Shown here in pieces: positions 34,367 through 44,593 of a DNA stretch of 64,000 nt. The notes under the pieces are model-generated. The model saw only the letters and a program-made list of their open reading frames with translations, ran no database searches and was not told the DNA's origin. Within the stretch, counting starts at the first letter, position 1; each line of letters begins with the position of its first letter. This stretch comes from Leucobacter komagatae (GTDB lineage Bacteria > Actinomycetota > Actinomycetes > Actinomycetales > Microbacteriaceae): contig NZ_VFON01000001.1 in the NCBI RefSeq assembly GCF_006716085.1, forward strand, positions 1,550,001-1,614,000, given 5' to 3'. The position numbers and the translations under genes were made by a program.

Positions 34367-34816
34367 ATGGCTGTATGCGTCGTAACCACTCTTGAACCCT
34401 TCGGCCCGGCAACGGCAATCACGCTCTCCGAGGAGCAGATGCTCGAACTCGGCGGCGGGAAGCGCGCGCCCGTAGTGGTGGAGATCGCGGGCAGGCGTGC
34501 GAGACTGCGCCTCGCGAGCATGGGCGGCGACTACGTCATCGGCATTTCCAAGGCGAACCGCGCGCTCCTCGGCGTCGAGGTCGGCGACACGGTCACCGCG
34601 AGCATCACGGTCGATAGTGCGGAGCGCACGGTGGAGGTGCCCGACGCGCTCGCGAGCGCACTAGCGCGCCATCCTGGCGCGCGCGAGGCGTTCGATGCGC
34701 TCTCGTTCACGGCGCGGAAAGAGCACGCCGCCGCCGTGTCGGGTGCGGTGCGCGATGAGACGAAGGATCGCCGGATCGCCGCTATCGTCGAAGCGGTCCG
34801 GGCACAGCTCGGCTAA
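34367..34816 (+). CDS. DUF1905/YdeI-family protein
   Basis: A 149-residue soluble protein. The first half is a DUF1905-like beta barrel (APVVVEIAGRRARLRLASMG, YVIGISKANRALLGVEVGDT). The second half is the OmdA/YdeI helical domain (VPDALASALARHPGAREAFD, then LSFTARKEHAAAVSGAVRDE, ending KDRRIAAIVEAV). Members are often called bacteriocin-protection proteins, but the biochemical role is unclear. Its TAA stop overlaps the TAG stop of the convergent MFS gene by 4 bp. It appears leaderless. Confidence 0.85.
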   Translation: MAVCVVTTLEPFGPATAITLSEEQMLELGGGKRAPVVVEIAGRRARLRLASMGGDYVIGISKANRALLGVEVGDTVTASITVDSAERTVEVPDALASALARHPGAREAFDALSFTARKEHAAAVSGAVRDETKDRRIAAIVEAVRAQLG

Positions 34817-36189
34817 TCCTCTTCGAGGGCCTTCCCGCGGTACTCGACGAGCGCCCACGCCGCGGCTGCCGCGACGACAAAGAACACGGCGAACACCGCG
34901 AACGTCAGGCCCGCTCCGCCAGCCGAGAGCATGACGGGGACGAGGAGCGGGGCGATGATCGACGCGATGCGCCCGAAGCCCGCGGCCCAGCCGGCCCCCG
35001 TGCCGCGCAGCGACGTCGGGTAGATCTCGGGCGTGACCGCGTAGAGCGCGCCCCAGGCCCCGAGGTTAAAGAACGAGAGGGCCATGCCCGCGGCGATGAT
35101 TGCGCCCTCGGTCTCAGCCGTGCCGAACGCGAGTGCCGACGCCGCGGAGCCGATGAGAAACACCGACAGGGTGAGCCTGCGGCCCCACTTCTCAATGAGC
35201 CATGCGGCGACCGCGTAGCCGGGCAGCTGCGCGAGCGTAATGAGCAGGGTGAATCCGAAGGAGCGGACGAGGCCGAAGCCCGCGTCGACCAGGATCGAGG
35301 GGATCCAGATGAACGCGCCGTAGTAGGCGAAGTTCACACAGAACCAGACCGCCCAGATCGCTGCGGTGCGGGTGCGGTACTCGGGCGCCCAGATCGCGGC
35401 CAGCCGGTTGTGCACGGCGGCCGCTTGAGCCTCAGGAGCGGGCGGGGGTGCCACCTCGGGGGTCGGCGAGCTCGGTGCTGCCCCGGACCCCGCGCCCATG
35501 CCCGCGGACGCCTCGAACTCCGCGACGATCTTTTCGGCCTCGGCCGTGCGCCCGCGCGAGGCGAGCCAGCGGGGTGACTCGGGCAGGCCGAGCCGCACGA
35601 CGAGCGCGTAGACCGCCGGCACCGCCCCGATGACGAAAGCCCAGCGCCAGCCGTTCTCAGATGCCGGGACGACGAAGTAGCCAATGATCGCAGACGCGGT
35701 CCAGCCGACCGCCCAGAACGCCTCAAGGATGACGATGATCCTGCCGCGGATTCGCGCTGGCGCGAACTCGGACACATACGTCGACGCGACCGGCAGCTCA
35801 GCGCCGAGGCCGAGGCCGACGAGGAACCTGAAGATGAGGAGCAGCGCGAGACCACCGACGAGCGCGCTCGCGCCCGTCGCAAGGCCGTAGATGAGCAGGG
35901 TGAGTGCAAAGACCTGCCGGCGGCCAATACGGTCGGCCAGGAGGCCTCCGAGGCTCGCTCCGATGGCCATGCCCAGGAAGCCGACCGACGCGATGAGCCC
36001 GCCCTCACCCTTCGTGAGGCCCCAGTGCTGGGTGAGCGCGGCGATGATGAACGAGATGAGCCCGACATCCATGGCGTCGAGCGCCCAGCCAAGCCCCGAC
36101 CCCGAGAGCACGCGAAGGTGCCCCCGGGTAAACGGCAGCGCGTCGAGGCGCTCTGAAACTGTGCGGTTGGTCTCACTCACAGGGAACAT
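34813..36189 (-). CDS. MFS transporter, NiaP/aromatic-acid symporter type
   Basis: A 458-residue, 12-helix transporter. The MFS signature between helices 2 and 3 is GGLLADRIGRRQVFALTLL, with a second in the middle loop, RLGLPESPRWLASRGR, typical of the sugar-porter/NiaP-like branch. The start DAMDVGLISFIIAALTQHWG matches putative metabolite:proton symporters. A Pro/Ala-rich insert (about 245-275) lies in the central loop. The ATG at 36189 or a GTG three codons later could start translation. It follows the glycosyltransferase gene by 17 bp, so it may be transcribed with the envelope-glycan genes, though no shared role is evident. Confidence 0.8.
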   Translation of the reverse strand: MFPVSETNRTVSERLDALPFTRGHLRVLSGSGLGWALDAMDVGLISFIIAALTQHWGLTKGEGGLIASVGFLGMAIGASLGGLLADRIGRRQVFALTLLIYGLATGASALVGGLALLLIFRFLVGLGLGAELPVASTYVSEFAPARIRGRIIVILEAFWAVGWTASAIIGYFVVPASENGWRWAFVIGAVPAVYALVVRLGLPESPRWLASRGRTAEAEKIVAEFEASAGMGAGSGAAPSSPTPEVAPPPAPEAQAAAVHNRLAAIWAPEYRTRTAAIWAVWFCVNFAYYGAFIWIPSILVDAGFGLVRSFGFTLLITLAQLPGYAVAAWLIEKWGRRLTLSVFLIGSAASALAFGTAETEGAIIAAGMALSFFNLGAWGALYAVTPEIYPTSLRGTGAGWAAGFGRIASIIAPLLVPVMLSAGGAGLTFAVFAVFFVVAAAAAWALVEYRGKALEED

Positions 36190-36206
36190 CCTATGAGCCA
36201 GCTGGG

Positions 36207-37304
36207 CTACGCGGCGAACTTCTTCGCGAGGAGCCTCGGGGTGAGCTGGTAGAGCACAACGAGCGCGAGGCCGAGCACGAGCAGCACGAGCCACCAGATC
36301 GGGGCGACGAAGATCGACGCGAGCCCGAGGAGCGACGCGGCGAGTGTGAACGCCGCATTGATGCTCGAGGCCGCGAGGTGTGACATGCCGAGCTGCTGGA
36401 GCCGCTGGTAGGCGTGCTCCTTGTGCGGCTCGTCCCACTTGTGGCCCGCGCGCACGCGCTTCACGAGCGTCGTGCCGACGTCGCCGAAGTAGATGATCGT
36501 CGGGCCGATAGCGGCGAGCACCGGCACGCCAGCGACGAACGCCGCGAAGCTTGTGACCGCGACGGCGCCGCCGAGTAGATAGCTCCCGACGTCTCCGAGA
36601 AACGCTCCGGGCTTCGTGAGGTTCCAGGGCAGGAAGCCGGCGAACCCTGCGGCAAGCACGAGGCCTGCAATCGTGAGCCACCCCCCGCCCATCCAGAAGT
36701 AGCCGGCCGCGGCAAACGCGAGGCCCGCGATGACGCCGTGCAGTCCGCTGATGCCGTTGAGCCCGTCCATGAAGTTCGCGACGTTGATGTAGCTCGAGAT
36801 GAACAGCACGCCATACACCGCGAGCGGCACGAGCACCCACGCCGGTATCAGGCTCACCCACGGCATGCTTTCGGGCATCCCCGGCGACACAATCCAGCCG
36901 AAGTAGGGCCCCGTCCCGAACGAGCCGCGCACAATCCAGATCAGCGCGACCGTGGTTGACGCCGCGATGACGAGCAGCAGCGCGCTCCGCACTGGCACGC
37001 TGACGCCTCTGAGGTCTTCGCCGAGGCCCAAGAGCCCCGAAGCGAGCGTACCCAGCGCAATGACGAGCAGCATCTGCCACGGGAAGCTCCCGCCGTACGT
37101 CGCGAAGACGTCGACGACAGCCACGGCCTCCACGACCACGATCGCGATCAGCACCGAGAGGCCGAGCCCACGAAGCACGGGCTTTTCGTGCGAGGAGCGT
37201 TCGTTCGGCACGTCCATCACGCCAAGCTTCACGAGCAGAGGCTTCACCGCGAACGGCAGTACGAGCGAGAGCACGAGCGCGAACATACCAGCGAACGCGG
37301 TCAT
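36207..37304 (-). CDS. WecA/MraY-family undecaprenyl-phosphate sugar-1-phosphate transferase
   Basis: A 365-residue polytopic membrane enzyme. Family motifs are seen in order: MDVPNERSSHEKPVLRGLG (DxPNxRxxH), FMDGLNGISGLHGVI (NFxDGLNG), FLGDVGSYLLGGAVAV (GDxGS), and the terminal KWDEPHKEHAYQRLQQLG (H-K-H). It should transfer a sugar-1-phosphate to the lipid carrier at the start of a cell-wall or capsule glycan pathway. It overlaps the CapD-like gene upstream by 4 bp (ATGA), so both are made together. Which sugar is used cannot be seen. Confidence 0.9.
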   Translation of the reverse strand: MTAFAGMFALVLSLVLPFAVKPLLVKLGVMDVPNERSSHEKPVLRGLGLSVLIAIVVVEAVAVVDVFATYGGSFPWQMLLVIALGTLASGLLGLGEDLRGVSVPVRSALLLVIAASTTVALIWIVRGSFGTGPYFGWIVSPGMPESMPWVSLIPAWVLVPLAVYGVLFISSYINVANFMDGLNGISGLHGVIAGLAFAAAGYFWMGGGWLTIAGLVLAAGFAGFLPWNLTKPGAFLGDVGSYLLGGAVAVTSFAAFVAGVPVLAAIGPTIIYFGDVGTTLVKRVRAGHKWDEPHKEHAYQRLQQLGMSHLAASSINAAFTLAASLLGLASIFVAPIWWLVLLVLGLALVVLYQLTPRLLAKKFAA

Positions 37305-39097
37305 TGCACGCGCCCCTCTGCAGCGTCGGTGAGGTTGAGCCTCGCGACCCAGCCGTCGTGGTCAAGAATGTCGGGGCTGATGACCCCGATGTGGGCGTGT
37401 GAGATCTTCGGGTGGAAGGGCCGTTCGTTGCCCTCACCGTCTCCCGTCAGCACCTCGTGTAGCTTCTCGCCGTGGCGGAGCCCCGTGTAGACGATCTCGA
37501 TGTCCTTGCCCGATTGCGCGATCATCCGCTTCGCGACGTCAAGAATGCGCACCGGCTCCCCCATGTCGAGGATCAGCACCTCCCCCGGGCGGCCGATTCC
37601 GCCCGCCTGGATCACGAGCTGCGAGGCCTCCGGGATCGTCATGAAGAAGCGCGTGGCCTCCGGGTGCGTCACCGTGATCGGCCCGCCCTTCTCGATGAGG
37701 TTACGGAAGGTCGGGAGCATGGATCCCCTGCTGCCGATGACATTGCCGAATCGCACCGAGAGATACCGGTTGCCCGTCTGCTCAGCCATCCACCCCGTGA
37801 GTTTCTCGGCGACGCGCTTCGAGTGACCGAGCACGCTCGTCGGGTTCGCGGCTTTGTCGGTCGAGATGTTCACGAACGTGCCGACGTTTACGGCACGCGC
37901 CGCGTTGAGCACGTTCAAGGTGCCGACGACGTTCGTCTTCCAAGCCTCATCGGGGTACTGCTCAAGCATCGGGAGGTGCTTCAGCGCCGCCGCGTGGAAC
38001 ACCACCTCGGGCTGGCGCTCGACGAAGATCTCGCGGAGCGAGTCGGAGTCGCGGATGTCGGCGAGCACGACATCATTCGTGTCGAGCAGGCCGTGCCCCG
38101 CGATGGAAATCTGCACCTCCTGCAGCGCCGTCTCATCGCGGTCGAGCATGATGAGCTCTTTCGGCGCGAAGTTCACGAGCTGCCTGCAGAGCTCAGACCC
38201 AATCGATCCACCCGCTCCGGTGACGAGCACGCGCTTGCCCTGTAGGTACTCGGCGATCGACTCGGTGCTCAGCCGCACGGGGTGGCGCCCAATGATGTCC
38301 TCAATGGAGAGCTCACGGACGCTCGAGATGGAGGCGGAGTTGTCGAGAATCTGGTTCAGCGGCGGCAGCACCATCACGTTGACGCCGAGCTTGTCGGCCT
38401 CGGTGTCAAGGCGACGCAGCATGCCCGCGTCAGCGTCGCCGATGCACACGAGCAGCGAGGTCGCACCCGTGGACCGCACCAAACGCCCGAGATCCTGAAT
38501 CCCACCGAGCACCTTGACGCCGCGCACCTCCTGATTGCTTTTCGCCGGGTCGTCATCGAGGAAGCCGACGGGGAGGTATTCGGACTTCGCGTCCGTCAGC
38601 AGGCGCTTCGCGGTCTGAATGCCGAGGTAGCCCGCTCCGTAGAGCAGCACTCGCTCGGCCTTCGCTGGCTTCAGGCTGCGTTCCGTGAGGATACGGATCA
38701 TGTAGCGAGCGACCCCCATCACGGAGAACGTAATGGGCGCAGCGATCACGAGCGTGCTGCGGGGGATGCCGTTGCCGTACCCGACGAGAAAGGCGAAGAC
38801 CCAGGTCACTGCCGTCACCGCGGTGACGTTGAAGACGACCGCGCGCACCTCGTCGAAGCTGCCGATTTGGTAGCGGCTGCGGTACACCCAGAAGACCCAG
38901 CCGAAGAGCAGCTGCAGCGCGGCGGCGACACCGATGACCGCGAGCGTCCACCCCCAGTGGATGCGCGTGAAGGCGAAATCGAATCGCAGCACGAGCGCGA
39001 TGATGATGCCGATGGCCCAAGCCATCACGTCCAGCAGGTACAGGCCACCGTAGGTCTCAACGAAGTGTGCAAACCGACCACTCGCAGGCTTCCGCAC
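37301..39097 (-). CDS. CapD/FlaA1-type nucleotide-sugar epimerase/dehydratase
   Basis: The 598-residue protein starts at GTG (39097) with AGGAGG upstream. About four membrane helices open the protein (residues 1-130). A regulatory Rossmann domain follows (ERVLLYGAGYLGIQTAKRLL), then a catalytic short-chain fold: GKRVLVTGAGGSIGSELCRQ, HAAALKHLPMLEQYP (the HAAA-KH signature), ISTDKAANPTSVLGHSKRVAE, and RFGNVIGSRGSMLP. This family converts UDP-GlcNAc-type sugars by 4,6-dehydration or epimerisation for surface glycans. In the active site the SDKAV Tyr/Met position is replaced by Asp-Lys-Ala, as is usual for CapD relatives. Confidence 0.9.
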   Translation of the reverse strand: MRKPASGRFAHFVETYGGLYLLDVMAWAIGIIIALVLRFDFAFTRIHWGWTLAVIGVAAALQLLFGWVFWVYRSRYQIGSFDEVRAVVFNVTAVTAVTWVFAFLVGYGNGIPRSTLVIAAPITFSVMGVARYMIRILTERSLKPAKAERVLLYGAGYLGIQTAKRLLTDAKSEYLPVGFLDDDPAKSNQEVRGVKVLGGIQDLGRLVRSTGATSLLVCIGDADAGMLRRLDTEADKLGVNVMVLPPLNQILDNSASISSVRELSIEDIIGRHPVRLSTESIAEYLQGKRVLVTGAGGSIGSELCRQLVNFAPKELIMLDRDETALQEVQISIAGHGLLDTNDVVLADIRDSDSLREIFVERQPEVVFHAAALKHLPMLEQYPDEAWKTNVVGTLNVLNAARAVNVGTFVNISTDKAANPTSVLGHSKRVAEKLTGWMAEQTGNRYLSVRFGNVIGSRGSMLPTFRNLIEKGGPITVTHPEATRFFMTIPEASQLVIQAGGIGRPGEVLILDMGEPVRILDVAKRMIAQSGKDIEIVYTGLRHGEKLHEVLTGDGEGNERPFHPKISHAHIGVISPDILDHDGWVARLNLTDAAEGRVQ

Positions 39098-39219
39098 GCG
39101 CCCTCCTCGTCTGTCTGGGCTTGTGCCCCCAACTGCCCGGCGTAACCCGAACGTTATGAATAGAGTCAAGGATAGCGCGGTCTGGCTTCTTCCCTGCCCC
39201 GCACGCCCCGGGAGACGCA

Positions 39220-39251
39220 AAGAACCCCGGAGGTTTCCCTCCGGGGTTCTT
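39220..39251 (-). terminator. tuf terminator
   Basis: AAGAACCCCGGAGG and CCTCCGGGGTTCTT pair over 14 bp with a 4-nt loop, 28 bp after the tuf stop. It separates the elongation factors from the capD-like gene. Confidence 0.9.
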
Positions 39252-39279
39252 CTACAGTTCAGAGACTGTCGGCTGTAAC

Positions 39280-40473
39280 TTAGGCAATAACCTTGGTCAC
39301 GGTGCCGGCGCCAACGGTGCGGCCACCCTCACGGATAGCGAAGCCGAGGCCCTCTTCCATAGCGATCGGCTGGATGAGCTCGACCGTCATGTCGGTGGTG
39401 TCGCCGGGCATAACCATCGGCTTGTCCTCGGGCAGCGTGATAACACCGGTCACGTCAGTCGTACGGAAGTAGAACTGCGGACGGTAGTTCGTCTCGAACG
39501 GGTTGTGGCGGCCGCCCTCTTCCTTCTTGAGGATGTAGGCAGTGCCCTCGAAGTTGGTGTGCGGGGTGATCGAGCCGGGCTCGACGATAACCTGACCGCG
39601 CTCAACGTCCTCGCGCTTGGTGCCGCGAAGCAGGAGGCCACAGTTCTCGCCTGCCCATGCCTCGTCGAGCTGCTTGTGGAACATCTCGATACCGGTCACG
39701 GTGGTCTTCTGCGTCGGGCGCAGACCAACGATCTCGATTTCCGAGTTGATCTTCAGCGTGCCACGCTCGGCGCGACCCGTAACAACGGTGCCACGGCCGG
39801 TGATCGTGAAGACGTCCTCAACAGGCATGAGGAACGGCTTGTCACGGTCACGTACGGGGTCGGGAACGTTCTCGTCGACTGCTTCCATGAGCTCGAGAAC
39901 GGAGTTAACCCACTTCTCTTCGCCCTGGAGTGCCTGGTAGCCCGAAACGCGGACGACGGGGACGTCGTCTCCCGGGTAACCCTGCTTCGAGAGCTCCTCG
40001 CGGACCTCCATCTCGACGAGCTCGAGGATTTCCTCGTCGTCGACCTGGTCGCACTTGTTGAGCGCGACGAGGAGGTAAGGAACGCCGACCTGCTTCGCAA
40101 GGAGGATGTGCTCCTTGGTCTGGGCCATCATGCCGTCAGTAGCAGCAACCACGAGGATCGCGCCGTCCATCTGAGCAGCACCGGTGATCATGTTCTTGAT
40201 GTAGTCGGCGTGGCCGGGTGCATCAACGTGAGCGTAGTGACGCTTCGGGGTCTCGTACTCAACGTGCGAGATGTTGATGGTAATGCCGCGCTGGCGCTCC
40301 TCGGGAGCGGAGTCAATCGTTGCGAAGTCACGCTGGACGTTCGTGTCCGACGGGTACTTGTCGGCGAGCGTCTTCGAGATTGCTGCGGTAAGGGTGGTCT
40401 TACCGTGGTCAACGTGACCGATCGTTCCGATGTTTACGTGCGGCTTGGTCCGCTCGAACTTGGCCTTCGCCAC
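39280..40473 (-). CDS. tuf: Elongation factor Tu
   Basis: The 397-residue GTPase that delivers aminoacyl-tRNA to the ribosome. Nucleotide motifs are [14 protein letters not shown] (G1), [20 protein letters not shown] (G3), and NKCD with the following KQ-type loop. Domains 2 and 3 are complete ([26 protein letters not shown]). The start is GTG with GAGGAGG upstream. It has its own terminator and is separated from fusA by 163 bp containing another hairpin, so it is probably transcribed partly from its own promoter. Confidence 0.98.
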   Translation of the reverse strand: MAKAKFERTKPHVNIGTIGHVDHGKTTLTAAISKTLADKYPSDTNVQRDFATIDSAPEERQRGITINISHVEYETPKRHYAHVDAPGHADYIKNMITGAAQMDGAILVVAATDGMMAQTKEHILLAKQVGVPYLLVALNKCDQVDDEEILELVEMEVREELSKQGYPGDDVPVVRVSGYQALQGEEKWVNSVLELMEAVDENVPDPVRDRDKPFLMPVEDVFTITGRGTVVTGRAERGTLKINSEIEIVGLRPTQKTTVTGIEMFHKQLDEAWAGENCGLLLRGTKREDVERGQVIVEPGSITPHTNFEGTAYILKKEEGGRHNPFETNYRPQFYFRTTDVTGVITLPEDKPMVMPGDTTDMTVELIQPIAMEEGLGFAIREGGRTVGAGTVTKVIA

Positions 40474-40593
40474 TATGGTCCTCCTCAGGACAGTCTTGTG
40501 TCGATTCCCTCTTGACGGTTTCGAGAGGGCACGAACACAGGGTGTGTACTTATGTTACAAGCTCTGGTCTGTCTGCGCGACCTGAGCCGGGGT

Positions 40594-40624
40594 GATCGGG
40601 GGCGAGACGAGCCCGCCCCCGATC
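40594..40624 (-). terminator. Hairpin between fusA and tuf
   Basis: GATCGGGGGCG (40594-40604) and CGCCCCCGATC (40614-40624) pair over 11 bp with a 9-nt loop. It can end or attenuate the rpsL-rpsG-fusA transcript before tuf. Confidence 0.7.
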
Positions 40625-40636
40625 GATGGGGCAATG

Positions 40637-42751
40637 TTACTCGCCCTTAGCCTTCTGAACGATCTCATCGGCCACAGCCTTCGGCACCTCAGCATAGGAG
40701 TCGAAGGTCATCGAGAACACTGCACGACCGCTGGTCTTCGACCGGAGGTCACCAATGTACCCGAACATCTCGGAAAGCGGAACCAGCGCACGAACGACCT
40801 TCACGCCGCTCGCGTCTTCCATCGACTGGATCTGGCCACGACGGGAGTTGAGGTCGCCGATCACGTCGCCCATGTACTCCTCGGGAGTACGAACCTCAAC
40901 GGCCATCATCGGCTCGAGCAGCACAGGCTGAGCCTGGCGTGCGGCCTCCTTGAAGGCCATCGAGCCGGCGATCTTGAACGCCATCTCAGACGAGTCAACA
41001 TCGTGGTACTGGCCATCGAGGAGCTGAGCCTTGACGCCAACAACGGGGAAGCCAGCGAGGATGCCGTACTGCATTGCATCCTGGATACCAGCGTCGACCG
41101 ACGGGATGTACTCGCGAGGAACGCGGCCACCGGTGACCTTGTCCTCGAACTCGTAGATCTTGTCCGACTCGACCTCGAGCGGCGCGAGCGAGATCTGCAC
41201 CTTTGCGAACTGACCGGAACCACCGGTCTGCTTCTTGTGGGTGTAGTCGTACTTCGCGACGGTCTTGCGGATCGTCTCGCGGTACGCAACCTGCGGCTTG
41301 CCGACGTTCGCCTCGACCTTGAACTCGCGCTTCATGCGGTCGACAAGGATGTCGAGGTGGAGCTCGCCCATGCCCGCGATAACGGTCTGGCCGGTCTCGG
41401 CGTTGAGGCTCACGCGGAACGTGGGATCCTCTTCAGCGAGCTTCTGGATCGCGGTGCCGAGCTTCTCCTGGTCGCCCTTGGTCTTCGGCTCGATCGCAAC
41501 CTCGATAACGGGCTCGGGGAAGGTCATCGACTCGAGAACAACCTGGTTGTTCGGATCCGAGAGGGTGTCGCCCGTGGTGGTGTCCTTGAGACCGATGACC
41601 GCGTAGATGTTGCCCGCGGTAAGGTCGTCGACCGGGTTCTCCTTGTTGGCGTGCATCTGGAAGATCTTTCCGATGCGCTCCTTCTTGCCCTTGGTCGAGT
41701 TCACGACCTGGGCGCCCGACTCGACCTTGCCCGAGTAGACGCGGACGTAGGTGAGGCGGCCGAAGAACGGGTGCACTGCAACCTTGAAGGCGAGAGCCGA
41801 GAACGGCTGATCGGCCTGCGGGAGACGCTCGATAACGATCGACTCGTCGCGCGGGTCGTGCGCCTCGATAGCGCCAACGTCGAGCGGGTTCGGGAGGAAG
41901 TCAACAACCGCGTCGAGCATCGGCTGGATGCCGCGGTTCTTGAATGCCGAGCCGCAGTAGACCGGGTAGATCTCGTTGTTGACGACGAGCTTGCGGATGC
42001 CAGCCTTGATCTCGTCAACGCTGATCTCTTCGCCACCGAAGAACTTCTCGAGGAGCGCGTCGTCGGTCTCGGCGACGGTCTCGACGAGCTTCTCGCGGTA
42101 TTCCTTCGCCTTCTCGACGAGGTCAGCGGGGATCTCCTGGGTCTCGTAGTTCGCCCCGAGGGTAACGTCACCCTTCGAGTCGCCCTCCCAGACGAATGCC
42201 TTCATCGAGAGCAGGTCGACGACGCCGATGAAGTCAGACTCGGCACCGATCGGAAGCTGCATGACGAGCGGCTTTGCGCCCAGGCGGTTGACGATGGTGT
42301 CTACGGTGAAGTAGAAGTCGGCGCCCATCTTGTCCATCTTGTTGACGAAGCAGATGCGCGGAACGCCGTACTTGTCAGCCTGACGCCAGACGGTCTCCGA
42401 CTGGGGCTCAACGCCCTCCTTGCCGTCGAACACTGCGACAGCGCCGTCGAGAACGCGGAGCGAACGCTCCACCTCGACGGTGAAGTCAACGTGGCCGGGG
42501 GTGTCGATGATGTTGATCTGGTTCTTGTTCCAGAAGCAGGTCACGGCGGCCGACGTGATCGTGATGCCGCGCTCCTTCTCCTGCTCCATCCAGTCAGTCG
42601 TCGCGCCACCGTCGTGGGTCTCGCCCAGCTTGTGGTTCACACCCGTGTAAAACAGGATGCGCTCGGTGGTGGTGGTCTTGCCGGCATCGATGTGGGCCAT
42701 GATGCCGATGTTACGGACCTTGCTCAGGTCGGTGAGCACGTCTTGTGCCAC
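40637..42751 (-). CDS. fusA: Elongation factor G
   Basis: The 704-residue translocase. GTPase motifs are [19 protein letters not shown] (G1), [17 protein letters not shown] (G3) and [13 protein letters not shown] (G4). Domain IV shows the conserved [20 protein letters not shown], and domain V ends with [19 protein letters not shown]. It starts at GTG with GGAGG upstream, after a 96-bp gap from rpsG. Confidence 0.98.
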   Translation of the reverse strand: MAQDVLTDLSKVRNIGIMAHIDAGKTTTTERILFYTGVNHKLGETHDGGATTDWMEQEKERGITITSAAVTCFWNKNQINIIDTPGHVDFTVEVERSLRVLDGAVAVFDGKEGVEPQSETVWRQADKYGVPRICFVNKMDKMGADFYFTVDTIVNRLGAKPLVMQLPIGAESDFIGVVDLLSMKAFVWEGDSKGDVTLGANYETQEIPADLVEKAKEYREKLVETVAETDDALLEKFFGGEEISVDEIKAGIRKLVVNNEIYPVYCGSAFKNRGIQPMLDAVVDFLPNPLDVGAIEAHDPRDESIVIERLPQADQPFSALAFKVAVHPFFGRLTYVRVYSGKVESGAQVVNSTKGKKERIGKIFQMHANKENPVDDLTAGNIYAVIGLKDTTTGDTLSDPNNQVVLESMTFPEPVIEVAIEPKTKGDQEKLGTAIQKLAEEDPTFRVSLNAETGQTVIAGMGELHLDILVDRMKREFKVEANVGKPQVAYRETIRKTVAKYDYTHKKQTGGSGQFAKVQISLAPLEVESDKIYEFEDKVTGGRVPREYIPSVDAGIQDAMQYGILAGFPVVGVKAQLLDGQYHDVDSSEMAFKIAGSMAFKEAARQAQPVLLEPMMAVEVRTPEEYMGDVIGDLNSRRGQIQSMEDASGVKVVRALVPLSEMFGYIGDLRSKTSGRAVFSMTFDSYAEVPKAVADEIVQKAKGE

Positions 42752-42847
42752 GGGGTTCTCCTCCAGGGTGGGGATGTAAGTGTGGGTCGCGGGCGCACCC
42801 GCAAATGAAGGGCGGACCGGGTAACGACCCGCCCCTCACTCAGATGA

Positions 42848-43318
42848 CTACCAGCGGTAGTGAGCGAACGCGCGGTTCGACTCTGCCATCTTGTGCGTGT
42901 CCTCGCGGCGCTTCACAGCGGCGCCAAGGCCGTTCGAAGCGTCGAGGATCTCGTTGGTCAGGCGATCCGTCATCGAGTTCTCGCGACGGGCCTTTGCGTA
43001 GCTGGTCAGCCAACGCAGTGCGAGGGTGTTCGCACGGTGCGGCTTAACCTCTACGGGCACCTGGTAGGTCGAGCCGCCAACACGACGCGAACGTACCTCA
43101 AGGGTGGGGCGCACGTTGTCGAGCGCCTTCTTGAGTACGACCACGGCATCCTGGCCGCTCTTCTCAGCGACGACCTCGAGCGCGTTGTACACAATGCGCT
43201 CTGCGAGGCCCTTCTTGCCGTCAACAAGAATCTTGTTGACGAGCTGGCTGACGATGGGTGCACCGTAAACCGGATCGGCGACTACGGGACGCTTGGGAGC
43301 AGGTCCTTTACGGGGCAT
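42848..43318 (-). CDS. rpsG: 30S ribosomal protein S7
   Basis: A 156-residue S7 opening [18 protein letters not shown], with conserved [19 protein letters not shown] and ending FAHYRW. It starts at ATG overlapping the rpsL stop codon by one base (TAATG), so translation is coupled. Confidence 0.98.
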   Translation of the reverse strand: MPRKGPAPKRPVVADPVYGAPIVSQLVNKILVDGKKGLAERIVYNALEVVAEKSGQDAVVVLKKALDNVRPTLEVRSRRVGGSTYQVPVEVKPHRANTLALRWLTSYAKARRENSMTDRLTNEILDASNGLGAAVKRREDTHKMAESNRAFAHYRW

Positions 43319-43689
43319 TACTTCACCTTCTTTGCACCGTAGCGGCTACGAGCTTGCTTGCGGTCCTTGACCGCCTGCGTGTCGAGTGCGCCGCGCACGA
43401 TCTTGTAACGAACACCGGGGAGGTCCTTCACACGACCACCGCGCACGAGCACCATCGAGTGCTCCTGCAGGTTGTGGCCCTCACCGGGGATGTAGGCCGT
43501 AACCTCGGTACCGTTCGAAAGCTTCACACGAGCGACCTTACGCATCGCCGAGTTCGGCTTCTTGGGGGTGGTGGTGTACACACGGGTGCACACACCGCGC
43601 TGCTGTGGGTTCGCCTTCAGTGCGGGAGCCTTGGTCTTAGTGACCTTCGGCGTCCGCCCCTTGCGAACCAGCTGCTGAATAGTAGGCAC
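43318..43689 (-). CDS. rpsL: 30S ribosomal protein S12
   Basis: A 123-residue S12 from GTG (43689) with AGGAGAAT upstream, opening [18 protein letters not shown]. The streptomycin-relevant lysines are wild type: Lys43 in [11 protein letters not shown] and Lys88 in [13 protein letters not shown]. It is the first gene of rpsL-rpsG-fusA. Confidence 0.98.
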   Translation of the reverse strand: MPTIQQLVRKGRTPKVTKTKAPALKANPQQRGVCTRVYTTTPKKPNSAMRKVARVKLSNGTEVTAYIPGEGHNLQEHSMVLVRGGRVKDLPGVRYKIVRGALDTQAVKDRKQARSRYGAKKVK

Positions 43690-43907
43690 TGATTCTCCTA
43701 GTAGGTCCTGCACGGTGACAGGAATGCTTCAAATGGGCGAGCATTTGCACGAGCTTGCGCACGCGCTGAGCTGCTGTTTCTCCGACCGAAATCGAAAATC
43801 CGAGTGCAGCTATGCCGTGGGGGTTTCAGCTCTGGGAGCGAGTGACCCTTGGCGCGCTCCGCCCACATCCGCGCACGCGCGAAGCAGGTGGAGTGCACCA
43901 AGGAACA

Positions 43908-43936
43908 ACTTTACGCGCTGCGCGCCCGCTGCGCAA
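43908..43936 (-). promoter_or_regulatory. Candidate sigma-70-type promoter of rpsL operon
   Basis: On the minus strand TTGCGC (43931-43936), a 17-bp spacer and TAAAGT (43908-43913) make a good -35/-10 pair. It lies about 220 nt before rpsL and just after the stop of the upstream operon. Confidence 0.5.
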
Positions 43937-43951
43937 GGGTCGAAACCCACG

Positions 43952-44593
43952 CTACATGGGCGGTTCAAGGTGGCGCGACAGCTCGTCGAGCACAGCTCGC
44001 ACCTGGGGCTCAACGAACCTGTCGATCGCAGCCTCGATCCGGGGGCGGTGCGCCATCAACGAAAAGCACACCTCGTTGCCGACGTCGGCTGCGCGGAGGT
44101 CGGCAAGGTTGATCTCGCGACGCAGCTGCTCTTTCTCCTCCGCGCTCAGCGGGGGCCGCGGAAGAGGGGGTTCAGGCTGCACCTCGGCAGCGAGGCCCGC
44201 CATGGTGAACAGGAAAGGCTGACTCGCCTCGGTGGGCTCGGGGTCTGGGTCGAGGCCGTCATACTCAGGGTCGAGCCCGGCCGCCGGGTCGTAGCCGCCC
44301 ACCCGCCACAGGTCAGCGCCCCCGAGCTCGGCGTGCAGCATCGGCAGGTGCTCCGCCGTGTACTCGTCAACGAGCCTGTCGACGATTCGCTGGATCCGCG
44401 AGACGAGCGCGTGCGTCACCTGGTGCGGCGTCCCCTCAGGGATGCCCGACGCGATCAACACGGGCGAACCGGTGCACCGGCGGCAGATCCTGCTCCGCGC
44501 CCGGTAGCCCGCGGGCTCCCACTTTGGCACCCACGCGAGCCACGCGTCAACCGCGCCGCCCACCCGCTCGTCGATCACGCCCACCAGGTTCAC
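43952..44593 (-). CDS. Conserved hypothetical protein with CxxC motif
   Basis: A 213-residue soluble protein starting at GTG (44593), which overlaps the stop of the membrane protein before it (GTGA). It begins NLVGVIDERVGGAVDAWLAW, has a CRRC motif near residue 35, an acidic Pro/Asp-rich stretch (YDGLDPDPEPTEAS), then a helical C-terminus (LSAEEKEQLRREINLADLRA; GNEVCFSLMAHRPRIEAAID). I do not recognise a family. It is the last gene of a three-gene operon between rpoC and rpsL. A cytoplasmic partner of the two membrane proteins is possible, inferred from coupling only. Confidence 0.7.
   Translation of the reverse strand: MNLVGVIDERVGGAVDAWLAWVPKWEPAGYRARSRICRRCTGSPVLIASGIPEGTPHQVTHALVSRIQRIVDRLVDEYTAEHLPMLHAELGGADLWRVGGYDPAAGLDPEYDGLDPDPEPTEASQPFLFTMAGLAAEVQPEPPLPRPPLSAEEKEQLRREINLADLRAADVGNEVCFSLMAHRPRIEAAIDRFVEPQVRAVLDELSRHLEPPM

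Noticed and set aside
36190..37437. Frame-open N-terminal extension of the MFS gene through the glycosyltransferase gene
   Set aside because: The extension is Arg-rich and overlaps the real WecA-like gene in another frame; the MFS protein starts at 36189 or 36180.
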